Notes: generated from the sequence alone by a model not told the origin. 64,000 nucleotides of DNA from Clostridium peptidivorans (GCF_900205925.1 NZ_OAOD01000001.1:124001-188000), one strand, 5' to 3'; shown: positions 46,090-57,803, numbered from the stretch's first letter. Made by a program: numbers and translations.

Positions 46090-46127
46090 CAAAAAACTTT
46101 GCTCATTTTATAAATAAGCAAAGTTTT
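46090..46127 (-). terminator. Terminator after thiN
   Basis: An 11-bp stem AAAACTTTGCT / AGCAAAGTTTT, 13-nt loop, then TTG on the minus strand, starting 5 nt past the thiN stop. Confidence 0.85.
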
Positions 46128-46131
46128 AAAT

Positions 46132-46770
46132 TCAATCTCTACTTTCAACTATTAAAAGTAGTCCACTTTTAAAATTTATCTCTACAGATTTACCTAATAA
46201 AAACTCATTAGAAACAGCTAAAGAGTCTCCTAATTGAAGTTCATAATTATTTAAAGGATATTTACCTCCTTCAATAGTTAACCCATTCACCGTTTCCCCA
46301 TAGCTTAAAAGAGAAAAATATTTATATCCCCTATAGTTTAATGTTATATTTTTATCTGTTAATAAAATTATATTATTATCATCTCTTATATAACACTTTA
46401 CCTTTTGCTTAAGACATTTAATAAGCAGGCCAATATTCCCTAGTACATGATCTATTCTACTTCCTGTAGCGCCAAGTATCACTAACTCATCTACTTTTCT
46501 TTTTAATACCTCACCTATTGCAATTGTTGTATCTGTATCATCTTTTTCTGCAGGGAACTTTATTATGGGAATGTTTTTATCCTTAAAGCTTTGTAATATG
46601 GATTTATCTATAGAATCAAAATCTCCAATTATCTCATTAGGCTCTATTCCGTACTTATATGCAACTTCTGCTCCTCTATCTGCACATATTATATACTCCG
46701 CATCTTTTACTTCTTCTCTTACTATATCACTAGAAGGCATTTGTCCTCCTGTAATTATTACTGCCTTCAT
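46132..46770 (-). CDS. thiN: Thiamine pyrophosphokinase
   Basis: A 212-aa ThiN that converts thiamine to thiamine diphosphate. Motifs: ICADRGAEVAYKYGI near residue 32, IGDFDSID near 48 and LGATGSRIDHVLGN near 98. It overlaps rpe by 4 nt (ATGA), the usual arrangement rsgA-rpe-thiN. Confidence 0.95.
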   Translation of the reverse strand: MKAVIITGGQMPSSDIVREEVKDAEYIICADRGAEVAYKYGIEPNEIIGDFDSIDKSILQSFKDKNIPIIKFPAEKDDTDTTIAIGEVLKRKVDELVILGATGSRIDHVLGNIGLLIKCLKQKVKCYIRDDNNIILLTDKNITLNYRGYKYFSLLSYGETVNGLTIEGGKYPLNNYELQLGDSLAVSNEFLLGKSVEINFKSGLLLIVESRD

Positions 46771-47420
46771 TTTAAAGCCTCTCTAAGATTTTTTATATTT
46801 TCTTCTATATTATTATTTTTAAATACTGCGGATCCTGCAACAATTACATTTGCTCCACTTTTAACTACTTCACGTATATTAGTTTTATCTACTCCTCCAT
46901 CAACCTCAATTAAAAGGTTAGGGTTGAGCTTATCCTTTAACTCTTTTATTTCCATTATCTTATTTGAAGAATATTTAATATATTTTTGTCCTCCAAAACC
47001 AGGGTTAACACTCATTATTAAAACCATATCAAGTTCTGGTATTAAATTCTTTATATTTGATACAGGTGTTCCTGGGTTTAATGCTACTGCTGCTTTAATT
47101 CCAAAGCTTTTTATGTAATTTATAGTTCTATCTATATGCTTATCAGCTTCATAATGAACCGTTATTATGTCCGCTCCAGCCTTTACAAAGTCCTCTATAT
47201 ATCTATCTGGCTTTTCAATCATCAAATGAACATCAAAGGGCAATTTAGTTACATTTCTTATACTTTTAATTATTGGCATTCCAAAGGTAATATTTGGCAC
47301 AAACATACCATCCATTACATCTATATGTACAATATCCGCTCCATGAGTTTCTATGTTTTTTACCTCTTCCCCTAACTTTGAAAAATCAGCTGATAATATA
47401 GATGGTGCTATTTTTATCAT
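46767..47420 (-). CDS. rpe: Ribulose-phosphate 3-epimerase
   Basis: A 217-aa TIM-barrel enzyme interconverting ribulose 5-phosphate and xylulose 5-phosphate. Motifs: [15 protein letters not shown] at the N-terminus, [16 protein letters not shown] near 32-47 and [11 protein letters not shown] near 138. It overlaps both neighbours by 4 nt, so rsgA, rpe and thiN are translationally coupled. Confidence 0.97.
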   Translation of the reverse strand: MIKIAPSILSADFSKLGEEVKNIETHGADIVHIDVMDGMFVPNITFGMPIIKSIRNVTKLPFDVHLMIEKPDRYIEDFVKAGADIITVHYEADKHIDRTINYIKSFGIKAAVALNPGTPVSNIKNLIPELDMVLIMSVNPGFGGQKYIKYSSNKIMEIKELKDKLNPNLLIEVDGGVDKTNIREVVKSGANVIVAGSAVFKNNNIEENIKNLREALK

Positions 47421-48298
47421 CTTCCGTCTCCTCCTTTGTAAGATTTCTTTTGTGAAACTTCTTCAATAATTTTTACGTAAAAATCATATCTTTTAGAATT
47501 TATATTGTGTTTATCAACCTCTTTTTTTATAGCACAACCAGGTTCCTTATAATGAAGGCAACTGTTAAATTTACATTGTCCTAAATAATCATGAAATTCT
47601 GGGAAACAATCCTGCACATCCTCTTTACTAATAAAACTTGTATCTAATGAAGAAAACCCAGGAGTATCTACTATAAAACCCTTACCTATTTGTAAAAGTT
47701 CACTATGTCTTGTAGTATGCTTACCTCTTTTTAATTTTTCACTTATATTACCTGTTTCCATTAGTTTTTTTCCCGCCAATGTATTTATTATAGTTGATTT
47801 ACCTACACCAGAAGGTCCACATAACACAGTAACATTTCCATCTAAATAGCCCCTTAACTCTTCTATACCTTCTCCCTCTTTAGCCTTTAAAAACATAATC
47901 TTATATCCCGCGCTTTTAACCATATTAACAACTTCATTTTCATGTATAGAATCTGTTAAGTCTGTTTTATTAAAGCATACTATTATATCAAGTTTGTTAA
48001 ATTCACATAGCATCAAAAATCTATTTAGTAAATCCTCATTAATATCAGGATTCTTTATTGCAAACACAACTATTGCTTGAGTAACATTTGCAACGGAAGG
48101 TCTTATTAGCATATTTTTTCTTTCATATATATCCTCAATAACACCTTTCCCATTTTTCTCTTTTATTTCTACTTCATCCCCTACCATGGGGGAAAGTTCA
48201 TTGTGCCTAAACTTTCCCCTAGCTTTACATTCAATAATTTTATCTTCACTTTTTACATAATAAAATCCGCCTATGCCTTTTATTATAATTCCCTGCAT
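47417..48298 (-). CDS. rsgA: Ribosome small subunit-dependent GTPase A
   Basis: A 293-aa circularly permuted GTPase for 30S maturation. An OB domain occupies the N-terminus; NKTD (G4) lies near residue 108, [12 protein letters not shown] (G1) near 160 and DTPGFSSLD (G3) near 207; a zinc-binding C-terminus carries [14 protein letters not shown]. The start at 48298 follows AAAGGAGGA. Confidence 0.97.
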   Translation of the reverse strand: MQGIIIKGIGGFYYVKSEDKIIECKARGKFRHNELSPMVGDEVEIKEKNGKGVIEDIYERKNMLIRPSVANVTQAIVVFAIKNPDINEDLLNRFLMLCEFNKLDIIVCFNKTDLTDSIHENEVVNMVKSAGYKIMFLKAKEGEGIEELRGYLDGNVTVLCGPSGVGKSTIINTLAGKKLMETGNISEKLKRGKHTTRHSELLQIGKGFIVDTPGFSSLDTSFISKEDVQDCFPEFHDYLGQCKFNSCLHYKEPGCAIKKEVDKHNINSKRYDFYVKIIEEVSQKKSYKGGDGR

Positions 48299-48332
48299 AA
48301 ATCCTCCTTTAAAAGTATCTATATTCAATTGT

Positions 48333-50204
48333 TTATTGAATTATATTTCCCTTTGGTTTATTTTCTTCCATATTTTTATTTCCCTGGCCTGTGCCTTGAT
48401 TACTTCCACCTGGATTCCCTTGTGATTGATCCTTACTTTCATCAGTTTTACCATCTCCATTTGGATTTTTGTTATTTTCATCTGGATTTGGCACAAGTTT
48501 TGGGTCAAATACGTAATATGTTACATTTAGCGTTGTTCCCTCTTTTACCTGAACTCCAGGCTCTATGCTTTGCTCGAAAATCTTTCCTTGTAAAGTTTCA
48601 TCTCCAGTTGCTTGAGTATTTGAATTGCCTAATTTCAAATTAGAATTAGCAAGTAATATCTTTGCTTGTTCTATTGTTTTTCCACTTAAACTTGGAACAG
48701 TTGAATATTTAATTTCAACTCCTTTGCTTACTACTACATCTACTTTTGTATTTTCATCTACTTTTTCATCACGAGACGGACTTTGACTTATAATACAATT
48801 CTTAGGAATAGTATCATCATATGCATATTGAACATTACCTAATTGCAGCTTATATCTACTTAAAATATCCTTAGCTAATTGTAAATCTATTTCTTTCAAA
48901 TCAGGAACCATTGACTTATCCTTGCCCGCACTTAATGTAACTCTTACCTCTGAATTTGGCTTAACAGAAGTTCCTTCTGTTGGATAACTCTTTAAAACAG
49001 TCCCCTCAGGTTTATCATTTTTTTCTGTTCCGATTATTGTAAATACTAGATTCTTGCTTTCTATAATACTTTTAGCTTGGTCTTTGCTTAATCCTTCTAT
49101 TTTAGGCACTATAACATCCTGAGCTTTGTTTTTTCCCGGAGAGATAGAGTTATTAAATATCATATACCCTGAAGCAAATCCCGTAATTAAAACAAGTATT
49201 ATTGCAGTAAAGGCTATTATCATTCCTCTTTTTTTCTTATTTATTTTATTTTTTCCTTCATTATTTTTATCTTCTTCATCCACAGCATCATTTGAGAATT
49301 TATTATGATTTAATGAATCTACTTTTATAGCTTTCATTACTCTAGTTCTGTCTTCATCCATATCAAAAAAAGCTACGTTGATTTTTTCTTTATTTTTCAC
49401 TTTCCTTAAATCCTGTAACATTTCCTTAATACTTTGATATCTTTTAATAGGTTCTTTTTCTATGGATTTTAAAATAAGATTATTAATATTTTGAGATATA
49501 TTAGGAACTATATTTTTAGGTGGAACTGCCTGTTCCTGTATATGCTTTAAAGCTACCGAAACAGGACTATCCGCATCATAAGGAACTTTGCCTGTTATCA
49601 TTTCATAAATTACTATTCCAAGTGAATATATATCAGTTCTTGCATCTACATAGCTACCTTTTGCTTGTTCAGGTGAAAAATAATGTGCTGATCCCATAAC
49701 TTTACTAGTATTTGTGATAGTCACAGAGTTAGTAGCCTTAGCTATTCCAAAATCAGTAACTTTCACTAAGCCTTCTTCTGTTACCAATATATTATGAGGT
49801 TTAATATCTCTATGTATTATATTATTTCTGTGAGCACATTCAAGAGCTTTAGCTATTTGTATAGCTATATTTATTGCTTCTTCTTCATTTAATTTACCTT
49901 TTTCTCTTATAAATTCTTTTAGCGTCTTACCCTTTATATATTCCATTACTATATAATGTATATTATTTTGAGAGCCTACATCATAAACATTTACAATATT
50001 ATTGTCTGAAAGACTTGCTGCTGCAGTAGCTTCTCTTTTGAACTTATCTACAAATTGAGAATCCTTTAATAACTCATCTTTTAATATTTTAACTGCTACA
50101 AATCTATTAAGTAAATGACATTTGGCTTTATAAACTTCAGCCATACCGCCTTCGCCTATTTTTTCTAGCAGCTCATATCTATTCCCTAGTAAAGTTCCTA
50201 CCAT
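48333..50204 (-). CDS. prkC: PASTA-domain Ser/Thr protein kinase PrkC
   Basis: A 623-aa Hanks-type kinase. The kinase domain (about 8-270) has [21 protein letters not shown] and the DFG loop TDFGIAK. One membrane segment lies at about 325-347, followed by three PASTA repeats (about 360-560) that sense muropeptides or lipid II outside the cell. The protein ends in a hydrophilic Asn/Gly/Lys-rich tail of about 60 residues. It overlaps stp by 26 nt; kinase and phosphatase act as a pair. In Bacillus PrkC triggers spore germination. Confidence 0.97.
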   Translation of the reverse strand: MVGTLLGNRYELLEKIGEGGMAEVYKAKCHLLNRFVAVKILKDELLKDSQFVDKFKREATAAASLSDNNIVNVYDVGSQNNIHYIVMEYIKGKTLKEFIREKGKLNEEEAINIAIQIAKALECAHRNNIIHRDIKPHNILVTEEGLVKVTDFGIAKATNSVTITNTSKVMGSAHYFSPEQAKGSYVDARTDIYSLGIVIYEMITGKVPYDADSPVSVALKHIQEQAVPPKNIVPNISQNINNLILKSIEKEPIKRYQSIKEMLQDLRKVKNKEKINVAFFDMDEDRTRVMKAIKVDSLNHNKFSNDAVDEEDKNNEGKNKINKKKRGMIIAFTAIILVLITGFASGYMIFNNSISPGKNKAQDVIVPKIEGLSKDQAKSIIESKNLVFTIIGTEKNDKPEGTVLKSYPTEGTSVKPNSEVRVTLSAGKDKSMVPDLKEIDLQLAKDILSRYKLQLGNVQYAYDDTIPKNCIISQSPSRDEKVDENTKVDVVVSKGVEIKYSTVPSLSGKTIEQAKILLANSNLKLGNSNTQATGDETLQGKIFEQSIEPGVQVKEGTTLNVTYYVFDPKLVPNPDENNKNPNGDGKTDESKDQSQGNPGGSNQGTGQGNKNMEENKPKGNIIQ

Positions 50205-50925
50205 CTTTACACTCTCCTCCAAAAACTATGACTGAAATGTTATCTCTACCGCCTCTTTGTTTACTACATTCTATGAGCACTCTACATGAATCTTCTTTAG
50301 TATGATTAAGTACTATTTCACAAATCTCTTCAGGAACAAGATCATTTGTCAATCCATCTGTACATAATATTATATTTTTAATCTCTTTAAGATTTAAACA
50401 AAAAGTATCAATTTCTATTTGCTTATTAGTTCCAAGTGCCCTTGTGATAATATTTTTGTTTGGATGCTTTTTAGCTTGCTCTTCAGTTATAGTTCCATTA
50501 TCAACTAGTTGCTGTACTAATGAATGATCTTTTGTGATTTTTTTTATCTTATCATCCTTATCTATAATATAGCAACTACTATCACCTACATTTGCAACAA
50601 TAGCTTTATCTTCGCTTATTAAACATGCAGTTATGGTAGTACCCATTCCAGAAAGATTTTTTCTACATTTTGATAAATTAAATATTTCCTCATTAGATTT
50701 TTGAACCGCTATAGTAATTTCTCTTTTTAAATCTGTTATATTACTTAACTGTTTAATATAATCAATAGTTAAATCAACTGCTACTTTACTGGCCACTTCT
50801 CCCGCATTGTGCCCTCCCATGCCATCAGCAATGACGTATATAGCCCTATCTTTTCCTTTATAACAACCGACGGAATCTTCATTGATTTCCCTTATGTTTC
50901 CTACGTCTGACAGTATACCCACCAT
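50179..50925 (-). CDS. stp: PP2C-type Ser/Thr protein phosphatase
   Basis: A 248-aa Stp1/PrpC phosphatase that reverses PrkC phosphorylation. Metal-binding motifs: NEDSV near residue 16, VIADGMGGHNAGE near 33-45, CTDGLTND near 190 and DNISVIVF near the C-terminus. The start at 50925 (MVGILSDVGN) fits the GAGGTGGAG site; an in-frame TTG 18 nt earlier is less likely. Confidence 0.97.
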   Translation of the reverse strand: MVGILSDVGNIREINEDSVGCYKGKDRAIYVIADGMGGHNAGEVASKVAVDLTIDYIKQLSNITDLKREITIAVQKSNEEIFNLSKCRKNLSGMGTTITACLISEDKAIVANVGDSSCYIIDKDDKIKKITKDHSLVQQLVDNGTITEEQAKKHPNKNIITRALGTNKQIEIDTFCLNLKEIKNIILCTDGLTNDLVPEEICEIVLNHTKEDSCRVLIECSKQRGGRDNISVIVFGGECKDGRNFTRE

Positions 50926-50951
50926 ACAACTCCACCTCTTCAATTTAAACT

Positions 50952-51980
50952 TTAAATTTTATTGGTATAGCTTCTTCTTAATTGTCCACAAGCTGCATTT
51001 ATATCAGATCCCATTTCTCTTCTTACTGTAGCTTCTATACCATTTTTAATTAATATATTACTAAATCTTTTTATATTTTCATTTGTAGACCTTTCAAAAC
51101 CACTTTCCTTTACCTCATTTACAGGTATTAAATTTACATGACACAACATTCCCTTAAGCTTTCGGCTTAATTCCTCTGCATGATTGTCACTATCATTTAC
51201 ACCACTAACCAAAGCATATTCAAATGTGATTCTTCTATTTGTCTTTTGTATATAATATTTGCAGGCTTTTAAAAGCTCTTCTATATTGTATTTATACGCT
51301 ACAGGCATCATATTTTTCCTTATATCATCACTTGGAGCATGAAGTGATATAGCTAAAGTTATTTGTAATTCTTCATTTGCTAAGTCTATTATTTTAGGAA
51401 CAATTCCACAGGTTGATAGCGTTATATGTCTTTGCCCTATATTTAACCCATAAGAAGAATTTACTATATGTATAAACTTTAAAACATTATCATAATTTTC
51501 TAAAGGCTCTCCACTTCCCATCATTACTATATTGGATATTCTTTCACCTGTGGTCTCTTCAGCTTTTAGTATTTGGCCTAATATTTCCCCTGATGTTAAA
51601 TCCCTAATTACACCCCCTAATGTAGATGCACAAAATTTACATCCCATTTTGCATCCCACTTGAGTGGAAACGCATATAGAATTACCATGATTATATTTCA
51701 TAACTACGGTTTCAATGACGTTATTGTCTGCATATTCAAATAAAAATTTATAAGTATCCTCATTTTTTGATTTTAACATTTTTACTACTTTAGGTAAACT
51801 AAAATAAAAATTATTTTTTAATTTAGTTATAGTGTCCTTAGGAATATTATTCATATTATCAAAATCAAATGTCTTTTTATATACCCAATCAAAAACTTGT
51901 TTTGCTCTAAAATCCTTTTCTCCATTTTCTTTCATCCATATCTTAAGGTCTTCTAAAGAAAAATCTAGTATATTTATCAT
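50952..51980 (-). CDS. rlmN: 23S rRNA (adenine(2503)-C(2))-methyltransferase RlmN
   Basis: A 342-aa radical SAM methyltransferase. The cluster motif CKMGCKFC lies near residue 111, and the resolving cysteines are in the C-terminal part (AACGQLRR near 332). It methylates A2503 of 23S rRNA and some tRNAs. It sits between rsmB and stp, the common Firmicute order. Confidence 0.97.
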   Translation of the reverse strand: MINILDFSLEDLKIWMKENGEKDFRAKQVFDWVYKKTFDFDNMNNIPKDTITKLKNNFYFSLPKVVKMLKSKNEDTYKFLFEYADNNVIETVVMKYNHGNSICVSTQVGCKMGCKFCASTLGGVIRDLTSGEILGQILKAEETTGERISNIVMMGSGEPLENYDNVLKFIHIVNSSYGLNIGQRHITLSTCGIVPKIIDLANEELQITLAISLHAPSDDIRKNMMPVAYKYNIEELLKACKYYIQKTNRRITFEYALVSGVNDSDNHAEELSRKLKGMLCHVNLIPVNEVKESGFERSTNENIKRFSNILIKNGIEATVRREMGSDINAACGQLRRSYTNKI

Positions 51981-51988
51981 AAAAACAC

Positions 51989-53314
51989 CTATCCTTGTTT
52001 TCTTAGTTTAGCTATGAAAAATCCATCCATATTATCATCAGGTAAAATAGTTACAGTTCCCATTTCACTATAAATCATATTATCAATATTACCATAAAAT
52101 AAAGTTTCTAATTTAAATTCTTTAAAATTTTCTAAAAACCAATTTATATTTTTTTCATTTTCTTCTTTATTTAAAGTACATGTTGAATAAAGAATTATTC
52201 CTCCTGGTTTTACATACTGAGCAGCATTTTTCATTATATTTCTCTGTATAGGAATTAAGCTTTTTAAATCTTTATATGTTTTATTCCACTTTATTTCTGG
52301 TTTTTTTCTTATTATTCCAAGCCCAGAACAAGGAACATCTATAAGAACTCTATCTGCTTTATTTGCTAAATCCTTATTAAATATAGAAGCATCCATTGTA
52401 TCCAGCTTTATATTTGTTATTCCAAGTCTTTCAGTATTTTGTTTTATTAAAGTCAATTTATTTGTATGTATATCAAAAGCATGAATTATACCTGTATTAT
52501 TCATTATTTCAGCTATATGAGTGGTTTTTCCTCCTGGTGCACTGCAAAGATCAAGCACTACCATATTATCCTGAAGTTCCATACTTGGAGCTACAAGCAT
52601 TGCACTTTCATCCTGTACTGTAATACACCCTTCTCTAAAAAATGGATTTCTTTCTATACTTCTTCCCTTTATTATTTGTATAGCTTCTGGACAAACTTTT
52701 CCCTCTTGTATGTTGTATTCATTACTCTCAAGATTTTCCCAAACCTCATCGTAATTAGTTTTTAAATTATTAACTCTAACGGTATTTGATGGAACTGAAT
52801 TTAATCCCATTAGTATATGTTCTGTACTTTCTTTACCATATTGCTTTACAAATAATTCTACCATCCATTCTGGAAATGAATATTCAAAGCTTAATCTTTT
52901 TATATCACTTTTGAAGTCAATCTTTAAATCTTTATTACGTATGAAATTTCTTAAAACACCATTTACTAATTTAGAAAATTTAAAAGACTTTTTCTTCGCA
53001 AGCTCTACACATTCATTTACAGCTGCAAAATCCGGTATTCTATCCAAATATTTTATTTGATAAACTCCTATTCTTAGTATATTAAGTATTTGTTTATCTA
53101 GCTTATTTGTACCACTTTTTAAGAAACTATCTAATATTTTATCTATGGTATATTTATATTTTATAGTACCATATACTATTTCTGTTACTAGAGCTTTATC
53201 TCTTTCTTCTAGTCCAGAAGAATTTAATTTATGATTTAATATAATATTTGAGTATGCATCTTTGTAAAAAACTTCATTTAACGTATCTAAAGCTATTTCT
53301 CTAACATCATTCAT
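51989..53314 (-). CDS. rsmB: 16S rRNA (cytosine(967)-C(5))-methyltransferase RsmB
   Basis: A 441-aa protein with an N-terminal NusB-like RNA-binding domain (about 1-140) and a C-terminal methyltransferase. Motif I is [18 protein letters not shown] near 250, and the two catalytic cysteines are in [12 protein letters not shown] and [12 protein letters not shown]. It belongs to the def-fmt-peptidase-rsmB-rlmN run. Confidence 0.97.
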   Translation of the reverse strand: MNDVREIALDTLNEVFYKDAYSNIILNHKLNSSGLEERDKALVTEIVYGTIKYKYTIDKILDSFLKSGTNKLDKQILNILRIGVYQIKYLDRIPDFAAVNECVELAKKKSFKFSKLVNGVLRNFIRNKDLKIDFKSDIKRLSFEYSFPEWMVELFVKQYGKESTEHILMGLNSVPSNTVRVNNLKTNYDEVWENLESNEYNIQEGKVCPEAIQIIKGRSIERNPFFREGCITVQDESAMLVAPSMELQDNMVVLDLCSAPGGKTTHIAEIMNNTGIIHAFDIHTNKLTLIKQNTERLGITNIKLDTMDASIFNKDLANKADRVLIDVPCSGLGIIRKKPEIKWNKTYKDLKSLIPIQRNIMKNAAQYVKPGGIILYSTCTLNKEENEKNINWFLENFKEFKLETLFYGNIDNMIYSEMGTVTILPDDNMDGFFIAKLRKQG

Positions 53315-53358
53315 ATTTATACCTCAATTCATTAAAATTACTCTTTATAAAGTGAAAT

Positions 53359-53390
53359 AGTTTTCCAGAACTTATTCTTTCCGGAAAACT
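53359..53390 (-). terminator. Terminator after the zinc peptidase gene
   Basis: A 12-bp stem AGTTTTCCGGAA / TTCTGGAAAACT (one G-U on the minus strand), 8-nt loop, then ATTTCACTTT. The tail is weak. Confidence 0.6.
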
Positions 53391-53399
53391 TATCTTTCA

Positions 53400-54086
53400 C
53401 TAGTCATCTCTTCTGCTATTACTTAAAACTATAAGTCTTAAAAGTTGTGCTATAGACATAAGGGTAGCCGCCACATATGTCATTGCTGCTGCACTTAAAA
53501 CCTTTTTTGCTCCTGCGACCTCATCTTTATAAAGAATTCCTGTATTTTCAATCATTTTTAACGCTCTATTAGATGCATTAAATTCTACAGGAAGAGTTAT
53601 AAGTTGAAATACTACCACTGCTGAAAACAACAATATTCCTATATTCAAAAGCCCTGGAAGTCCTAAAACAAAACCTAATAAAAGTATAACCCATGAAGCA
53701 TTTGAGCTAAAATTTACGATAGGTACTATGGAATTTCTAATTATTAAAGGAGAATATCTTTCTTGATGCTGAAATGCATGACCGGTTTCATGAGCTGCTA
53801 CTCCAATAGACGCCACAGAAGTCCCATAAAAAACTTCTTCTGAAAGCCTCATAACCCTATGCACTGGATCATAATGATCTGTTAATTTCCCTCCTATAAC
53901 CTGTACCGGAACATCAAATAATCCTTGGCTATCCAGTAACTTTCTTGCTACCTGTGATCCTGTGTAGCCATTTACGCTTCTTACAGCAGAATATCTTTGA
54001 AATGTTGAACTTATTTTCATCTGGGCCCATGCTGATATTATAATAGCAGGAATTAAAATTATCATACTTCTATCAAAATAAAACAT
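53400..54086 (-). CDS. yugP: Membrane zinc metallopeptidase (YugP family)
   Basis: A 228-aa membrane protein of the DUF2268-unrelated YugP/Zn_peptidase_2 family. The metal site HETGHAFQH lies near residues 98-106, flanked by one N-terminal and two or three central-to-C-terminal hydrophobic segments. The substrate is unknown. It often lies between fmt and rsmB in clostridia, as here. Confidence 0.9.
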   Translation of the reverse strand: MFYFDRSMIILIPAIIISAWAQMKISSTFQRYSAVRSVNGYTGSQVARKLLDSQGLFDVPVQVIGGKLTDHYDPVHRVMRLSEEVFYGTSVASIGVAAHETGHAFQHQERYSPLIIRNSIVPIVNFSSNASWVILLLGFVLGLPGLLNIGILLFSAVVVFQLITLPVEFNASNRALKMIENTGILYKDEVAGAKKVLSAAAMTYVAATLMSIAQLLRLIVLSNSRRDD

Positions 54087-54101
54087 ATGTTATATCCTCC
54101 T

Positions 54102-55031
54102 TTATTTTAAACGAACACCTTTTTCTATAGTATTTCCTTTAATATATTCCTGTACAAATAATGGCTTTCCTGAAGGAAATTGTACTTTCTTTATTAACAA
54201 AACTTTGCTTCCTGTAGATACTTTTATACCGCTTTTATCTACATCAATAATGGTTCCATATTCTTTATTACTATCCTCATTTGTTAACTCTGCTTCAAGT
54301 ATTTTCATTCGTTCTTCTTTGTAATAAGTATAAGCTATAGGCCAAGGATTTAAACCTCTTATTAAATTATTGATATCTGTACTCTCTTTTTTCCAGTTTA
54401 TTTCCCCTAATTCCTTATTAAGCATTGGAGCATAACAGGACTCTTCTTCGATTTGTTTCTCTCTTGATATTTCTCCATTAACTATTCCTCTTATAGTTTT
54501 TACTAAAAGTTCAGCTCCATCCATCATTAACAAATCATGTAACTGTCCTGCAGTCATATTATCTTTTATTTGAACTTTATTTTTTAAAAGCATATCTCCT
54601 GTGTCGAGACCTATATCCATAAACATTGTTGTATTTCCACTTTCACTTTCTCCATTTACAATTGCCCAATTAATAGGAGCTGCACCTCTATACTTAGGTA
54701 AAAGAGAAGCATGTAAGTTTATACAACCATATTTAGGGATTTCTAAAATTTCTTTTGATAAAATTTGACCATAAGCCACTACTATTATAAAATCTGGCGA
54801 AATCTCCTTTAAAGCTTTAATACATTCTTCATCTTTTTTTAAATTTTCAGGTTGATATACTTTTATATTGTTTTCTAAGGCTACTTCCTTAACTTCAGAC
54901 ATAGCAAGCTTTTTTCCTCTTCCTTTAGGCCTATCTGGTTGAGTGAAAACTGAAGTTACATTAAATTCGTCTATAAGTCTTTTTAAAGCTGGCACAGCAA
55001 ATTCTGGAGTACCCATAAATACTATATTCAT
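54102..55031 (-). CDS. fmt: Methionyl-tRNA formyltransferase
   Basis: A 309-aa Fmt that formylates initiator Met-tRNA with 10-formyl-THF. The formyl-transfer core has [20 protein letters not shown] near 106-125 and GLDTGDML near 144; the C-terminal domain is complete. It lies 5 nt after def, its functional partner. Confidence 0.98.
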   Translation of the reverse strand: MNIVFMGTPEFAVPALKRLIDEFNVTSVFTQPDRPKGRGKKLAMSEVKEVALENNIKVYQPENLKKDEECIKALKEISPDFIIVVAYGQILSKEILEIPKYGCINLHASLLPKYRGAAPINWAIVNGESESGNTTMFMDIGLDTGDMLLKNKVQIKDNMTAGQLHDLLMMDGAELLVKTIRGIVNGEISREKQIEEESCYAPMLNKELGEINWKKESTDINNLIRGLNPWPIAYTYYKEERMKILEAELTNEDSNKEYGTIIDVDKSGIKVSTGSKVLLIKKVQFPSGKPLFVQEYIKGNTIEKGVRLK

Positions 55032-55036
55032 AATAC

Positions 55037-55489
55037 TTACCTTCCATTTTCCTTTATAATCTTATCTACAAATAATACTCCATTTAAATGATCTATTTCA
55101 TGGCATAGTGCCCTCGCCATTAATTCTTCTCCTTCTATAACAACTTCATTTCCATTTCTATCCAAGGCTTTAACAGTTACTTTGTATGGTCTTTCTACTT
55201 CTCCTTGTTCTCCAGGTATGCTTAGACATCCTTCTTCATCTATGTAGGATCCTTCTGTTTTTATTATTTCAGGATTTATTAAAAATACTGGTTCTTCTCC
55301 TATATCTATTACTACAACTCTTTTAAGAATACCTATCTGTGGAGCTGCAAGACCTACTCCATTACTTTCATACATAGTTTCTAACATATCATCTAAAAGC
55401 ACTTGAAGTCTATCATCTATCTTCTCTACTTTTTTACTTTTCTTTCTTAATAATTCGTCTCCAATTTCTCTTATACTTCTTAATGCCAT
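55037..55489 (-). CDS. def: Peptide deformylase
   Basis: A 150-aa deformylase that removes the N-formyl group from new proteins. The three conserved motifs are [10 protein letters not shown] near residue 42, EEGCLSIPG near 87 and [11 protein letters not shown] near 131, with metal ligands Cys and two His. Confidence 0.98.
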   Translation of the reverse strand: MALRSIREIGDELLRKKSKKVEKIDDRLQVLLDDMLETMYESNGVGLAAPQIGILKRVVVIDIGEEPVFLINPEIIKTEGSYIDEEGCLSIPGEQGEVERPYKVTVKALDRNGNEVVIEGEELMARALCHEIDHLNGVLFVDKIIKENGR

Positions 55490-55510
55490 AATAAAATTAC
55501 CTCCATATAT

Positions 55511-57712
55511 TTATATTAAGCTTAGTGGATTTACATCTATGCTTATTCTTATATTATTATAACTTTCTTTTACTGAATCATATATACTATTTTTTATTTC
55601 TTTTTTTATATTTTGATTTAACTCACCTTTAATTATAATTTGCCATCTATAATTATTTTTTATTTTAGAAATTTCTGAGGGACATGGCCCTAATATTTCT
55701 ACTTTATTTGTATTTTGTAATAGTGATTCTAAATTAATAGCTGCATTTTGTATGTTTTTTATCAATAACTCTTCATTAGGACTACTCATATTTATAAGCA
55801 TTATCTGAGAAAATGGTGGATAATTCATAAGCCTTCTAAGTGAAAGTTCCTGTTCAAAAAACTCCTGGTAGCTATTTTCTGCAGCACACTGTATACTATA
55901 GCTCTCTGGATTATAGGTTTGAACTATAACTTCTCCTTTTTTCTTTCCCCTTCCTGCTCTTCCAGCTACTTGTGTTATAAGCTGAAATGTTCTTTCTGAA
56001 GCATGAAAATCAGGAATGTTTAAAGATAAATCCGCTGCAATAACCCCAACAAGTGTTACATTTTTAAAATCTAATCCCTTAGCAATCATTTGAGTTCCAA
56101 CCAGCACATTAGCTTTTTGCTCTTTAAAAAAGTTATATATATTTTCATAAGAATTTTTACGACGAGTGGTATCAAAATCCATTCTTAACACCCTTGCAGA
56201 TGGAAAATATTTTTTTACTTCTTCTTCAACTTTTTCTGTACCAACTCCAAAATATTTTACATACTTGCTTCCACATTCAGGGCATATTTGAGGAACTTTT
56301 TCAGTTTTGCCGCAGTAATGGCAATTTAAATTATTGCTATTATTATGATATGTAAGTGAAATATCACAATTGCTGCATCTAAAAACATATCCGCACTTTC
56401 TACAGGATACAAAAGTTGAAAATCCTCTTCTATTTAAAAATAATATTATTTGTTCATTTTTTTTAAGCCTATCTTCTATACTTTCAAAAAGACTGCTACT
56501 AAACATACTTTTATTATTTTTAACAAGCTCTTCTCTCATATCCACCACATGAGTGTCAGGCATAAGAGCACCATCTGCTCTTTTTTTAATCGTAATTAAT
56601 TCTAACTTGTTATTTATAGCTCTATAATAAGTTTCTATGGATGGGGTGGCAGAGCCTAAAACTACTTTACAACCATATATGTAACTTAACATTTCTCCAA
56701 TTTCTCTAGCATGATACTTAGGATTGCTATCAGATTTATAGCTATTTTCATGTTCCTCATCTATTACAATAAGACCTAAGGTTTTAAATGGCAAAAATAT
56801 AGCTGATCTAGCACCTATTGCAACTTTTACTTTTCCTTCTTTAACTCTTAACCACTCATCATATCTTTCACCTTCGGAAAGTTTACTATGAAATACTGTA
56901 ATATCCTTTCCAAATCTTCCTTTAAATCTTTCCACCATTTGAGGTGTAAGAGAAATCTCCGGAACTAGTATTATGGATTCTTTTCCTTTACTTATCATTT
57001 CTTCTACTAAGTTCATGTATATTTCTGTTTTACCACTGCCTGTTACACCATGAATTAAAAATAACTTATTTACAGAATAAATTATTTTATTTAAAGCAGA
57101 CTTTTGTTCACTATTTAATGCTTTCTTTTCATAAAATTCATATTGCCTTGTATCATATCTATTTATTATATTTTCTTCTTGAGTTAAAAAATTGTGTTTA
57201 AGCATTGTATTAATGGAAGACAATGAAATATTGAATTTATTACTTAAAGCACTTTTAGTGTATAATCCATTATTTTCACTTACTACTTTATATATTGTAG
57301 TATAGGGTTCCTTATTAAATTTTTCATTTAGTTTTTCTGAAGTATAAATTAGGTTCTCTTTCTTATTTTTCATTCCTTTAAATAATGCTGCAGGAAATAG
57401 TGCCCTTATAACCTCCATATGAGTACATAAATATTTTTCTCTCATATTTTTTATAAGCGTAAGATATTCTGGTGTAAGTAGCGGAAAAGAACTATCAATT
57501 TTTATTATTTCTTTAATATTTTTTATATCGTCAATTTCTTTATAGATTTCCATTATAAATCCATCTATCTTTTTATTACCTATTCCAAAGGGCACATATA
57601 CCCTAGAACCCACTACAGCCTTATCTATTAAATTATCAGGTATTTTATATGTAAATACTTTATCTAATTGAATGGACGTACTATTTATAATTACACCAGC
57701 ATATTTATCCAC
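55511..57712 (-). CDS. priA: Primosomal protein N' (PriA helicase)
   Basis: A 733-aa PriA that restarts replication at collapsed forks. It has an N-terminal DNA-binding domain, Walker A GVTGSGKTEIY near 222, DEEH near 316, and a zinc-binding insertion with four CxxC pairs (CRKCGYVFRCSNC, CHYCG, CPECG) near 440-480. The start is a GTG after AAAGGGTG. Confidence 0.97.
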   Translation of the reverse strand: MDKYAGVIINSTSIQLDKVFTYKIPDNLIDKAVVGSRVYVPFGIGNKKIDGFIMEIYKEIDDIKNIKEIIKIDSSFPLLTPEYLTLIKNMREKYLCTHMEVIRALFPAALFKGMKNKKENLIYTSEKLNEKFNKEPYTTIYKVVSENNGLYTKSALSNKFNISLSSINTMLKHNFLTQEENIINRYDTRQYEFYEKKALNSEQKSALNKIIYSVNKLFLIHGVTGSGKTEIYMNLVEEMISKGKESIILVPEISLTPQMVERFKGRFGKDITVFHSKLSEGERYDEWLRVKEGKVKVAIGARSAIFLPFKTLGLIVIDEEHENSYKSDSNPKYHAREIGEMLSYIYGCKVVLGSATPSIETYYRAINNKLELITIKKRADGALMPDTHVVDMREELVKNNKSMFSSSLFESIEDRLKKNEQIILFLNRRGFSTFVSCRKCGYVFRCSNCDISLTYHNNSNNLNCHYCGKTEKVPQICPECGSKYVKYFGVGTEKVEEEVKKYFPSARVLRMDFDTTRRKNSYENIYNFFKEQKANVLVGTQMIAKGLDFKNVTLVGVIAADLSLNIPDFHASERTFQLITQVAGRAGRGKKKGEVIVQTYNPESYSIQCAAENSYQEFFEQELSLRRLMNYPPFSQIMLINMSSPNEELLIKNIQNAAINLESLLQNTNKVEILGPCPSEISKIKNNYRWQIIIKGELNQNIKKEIKNSIYDSVKESYNNIRISIDVNPLSLI

Positions 57713-57743
57713 TTAATCACCCTTTAGCAAATAATTTAGTAAA

Positions 57744-57793
57744 TAAAAGAGGCTATCTTTACAAGTTCATTTTGCAAAGTAACGCCCCTTTTA
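57744..57793 (-). terminator. Terminator after coaBC
   Basis: Outer stem TAAAAGGGGC / GCCTCTTTTA (one G-U) closing an inner short stem, then TTTACT on the minus strand. Confidence 0.65.
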
Positions 57794-57803
57794 TCTTAAC
57801 AAC

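Noticed and set aside
48203-48643. A 146-codon open frame on the plus strand
   Set aside because: It crosses the rsgA-prkC boundary in antisense and is a product of low-complexity sequence in the prkC tail.
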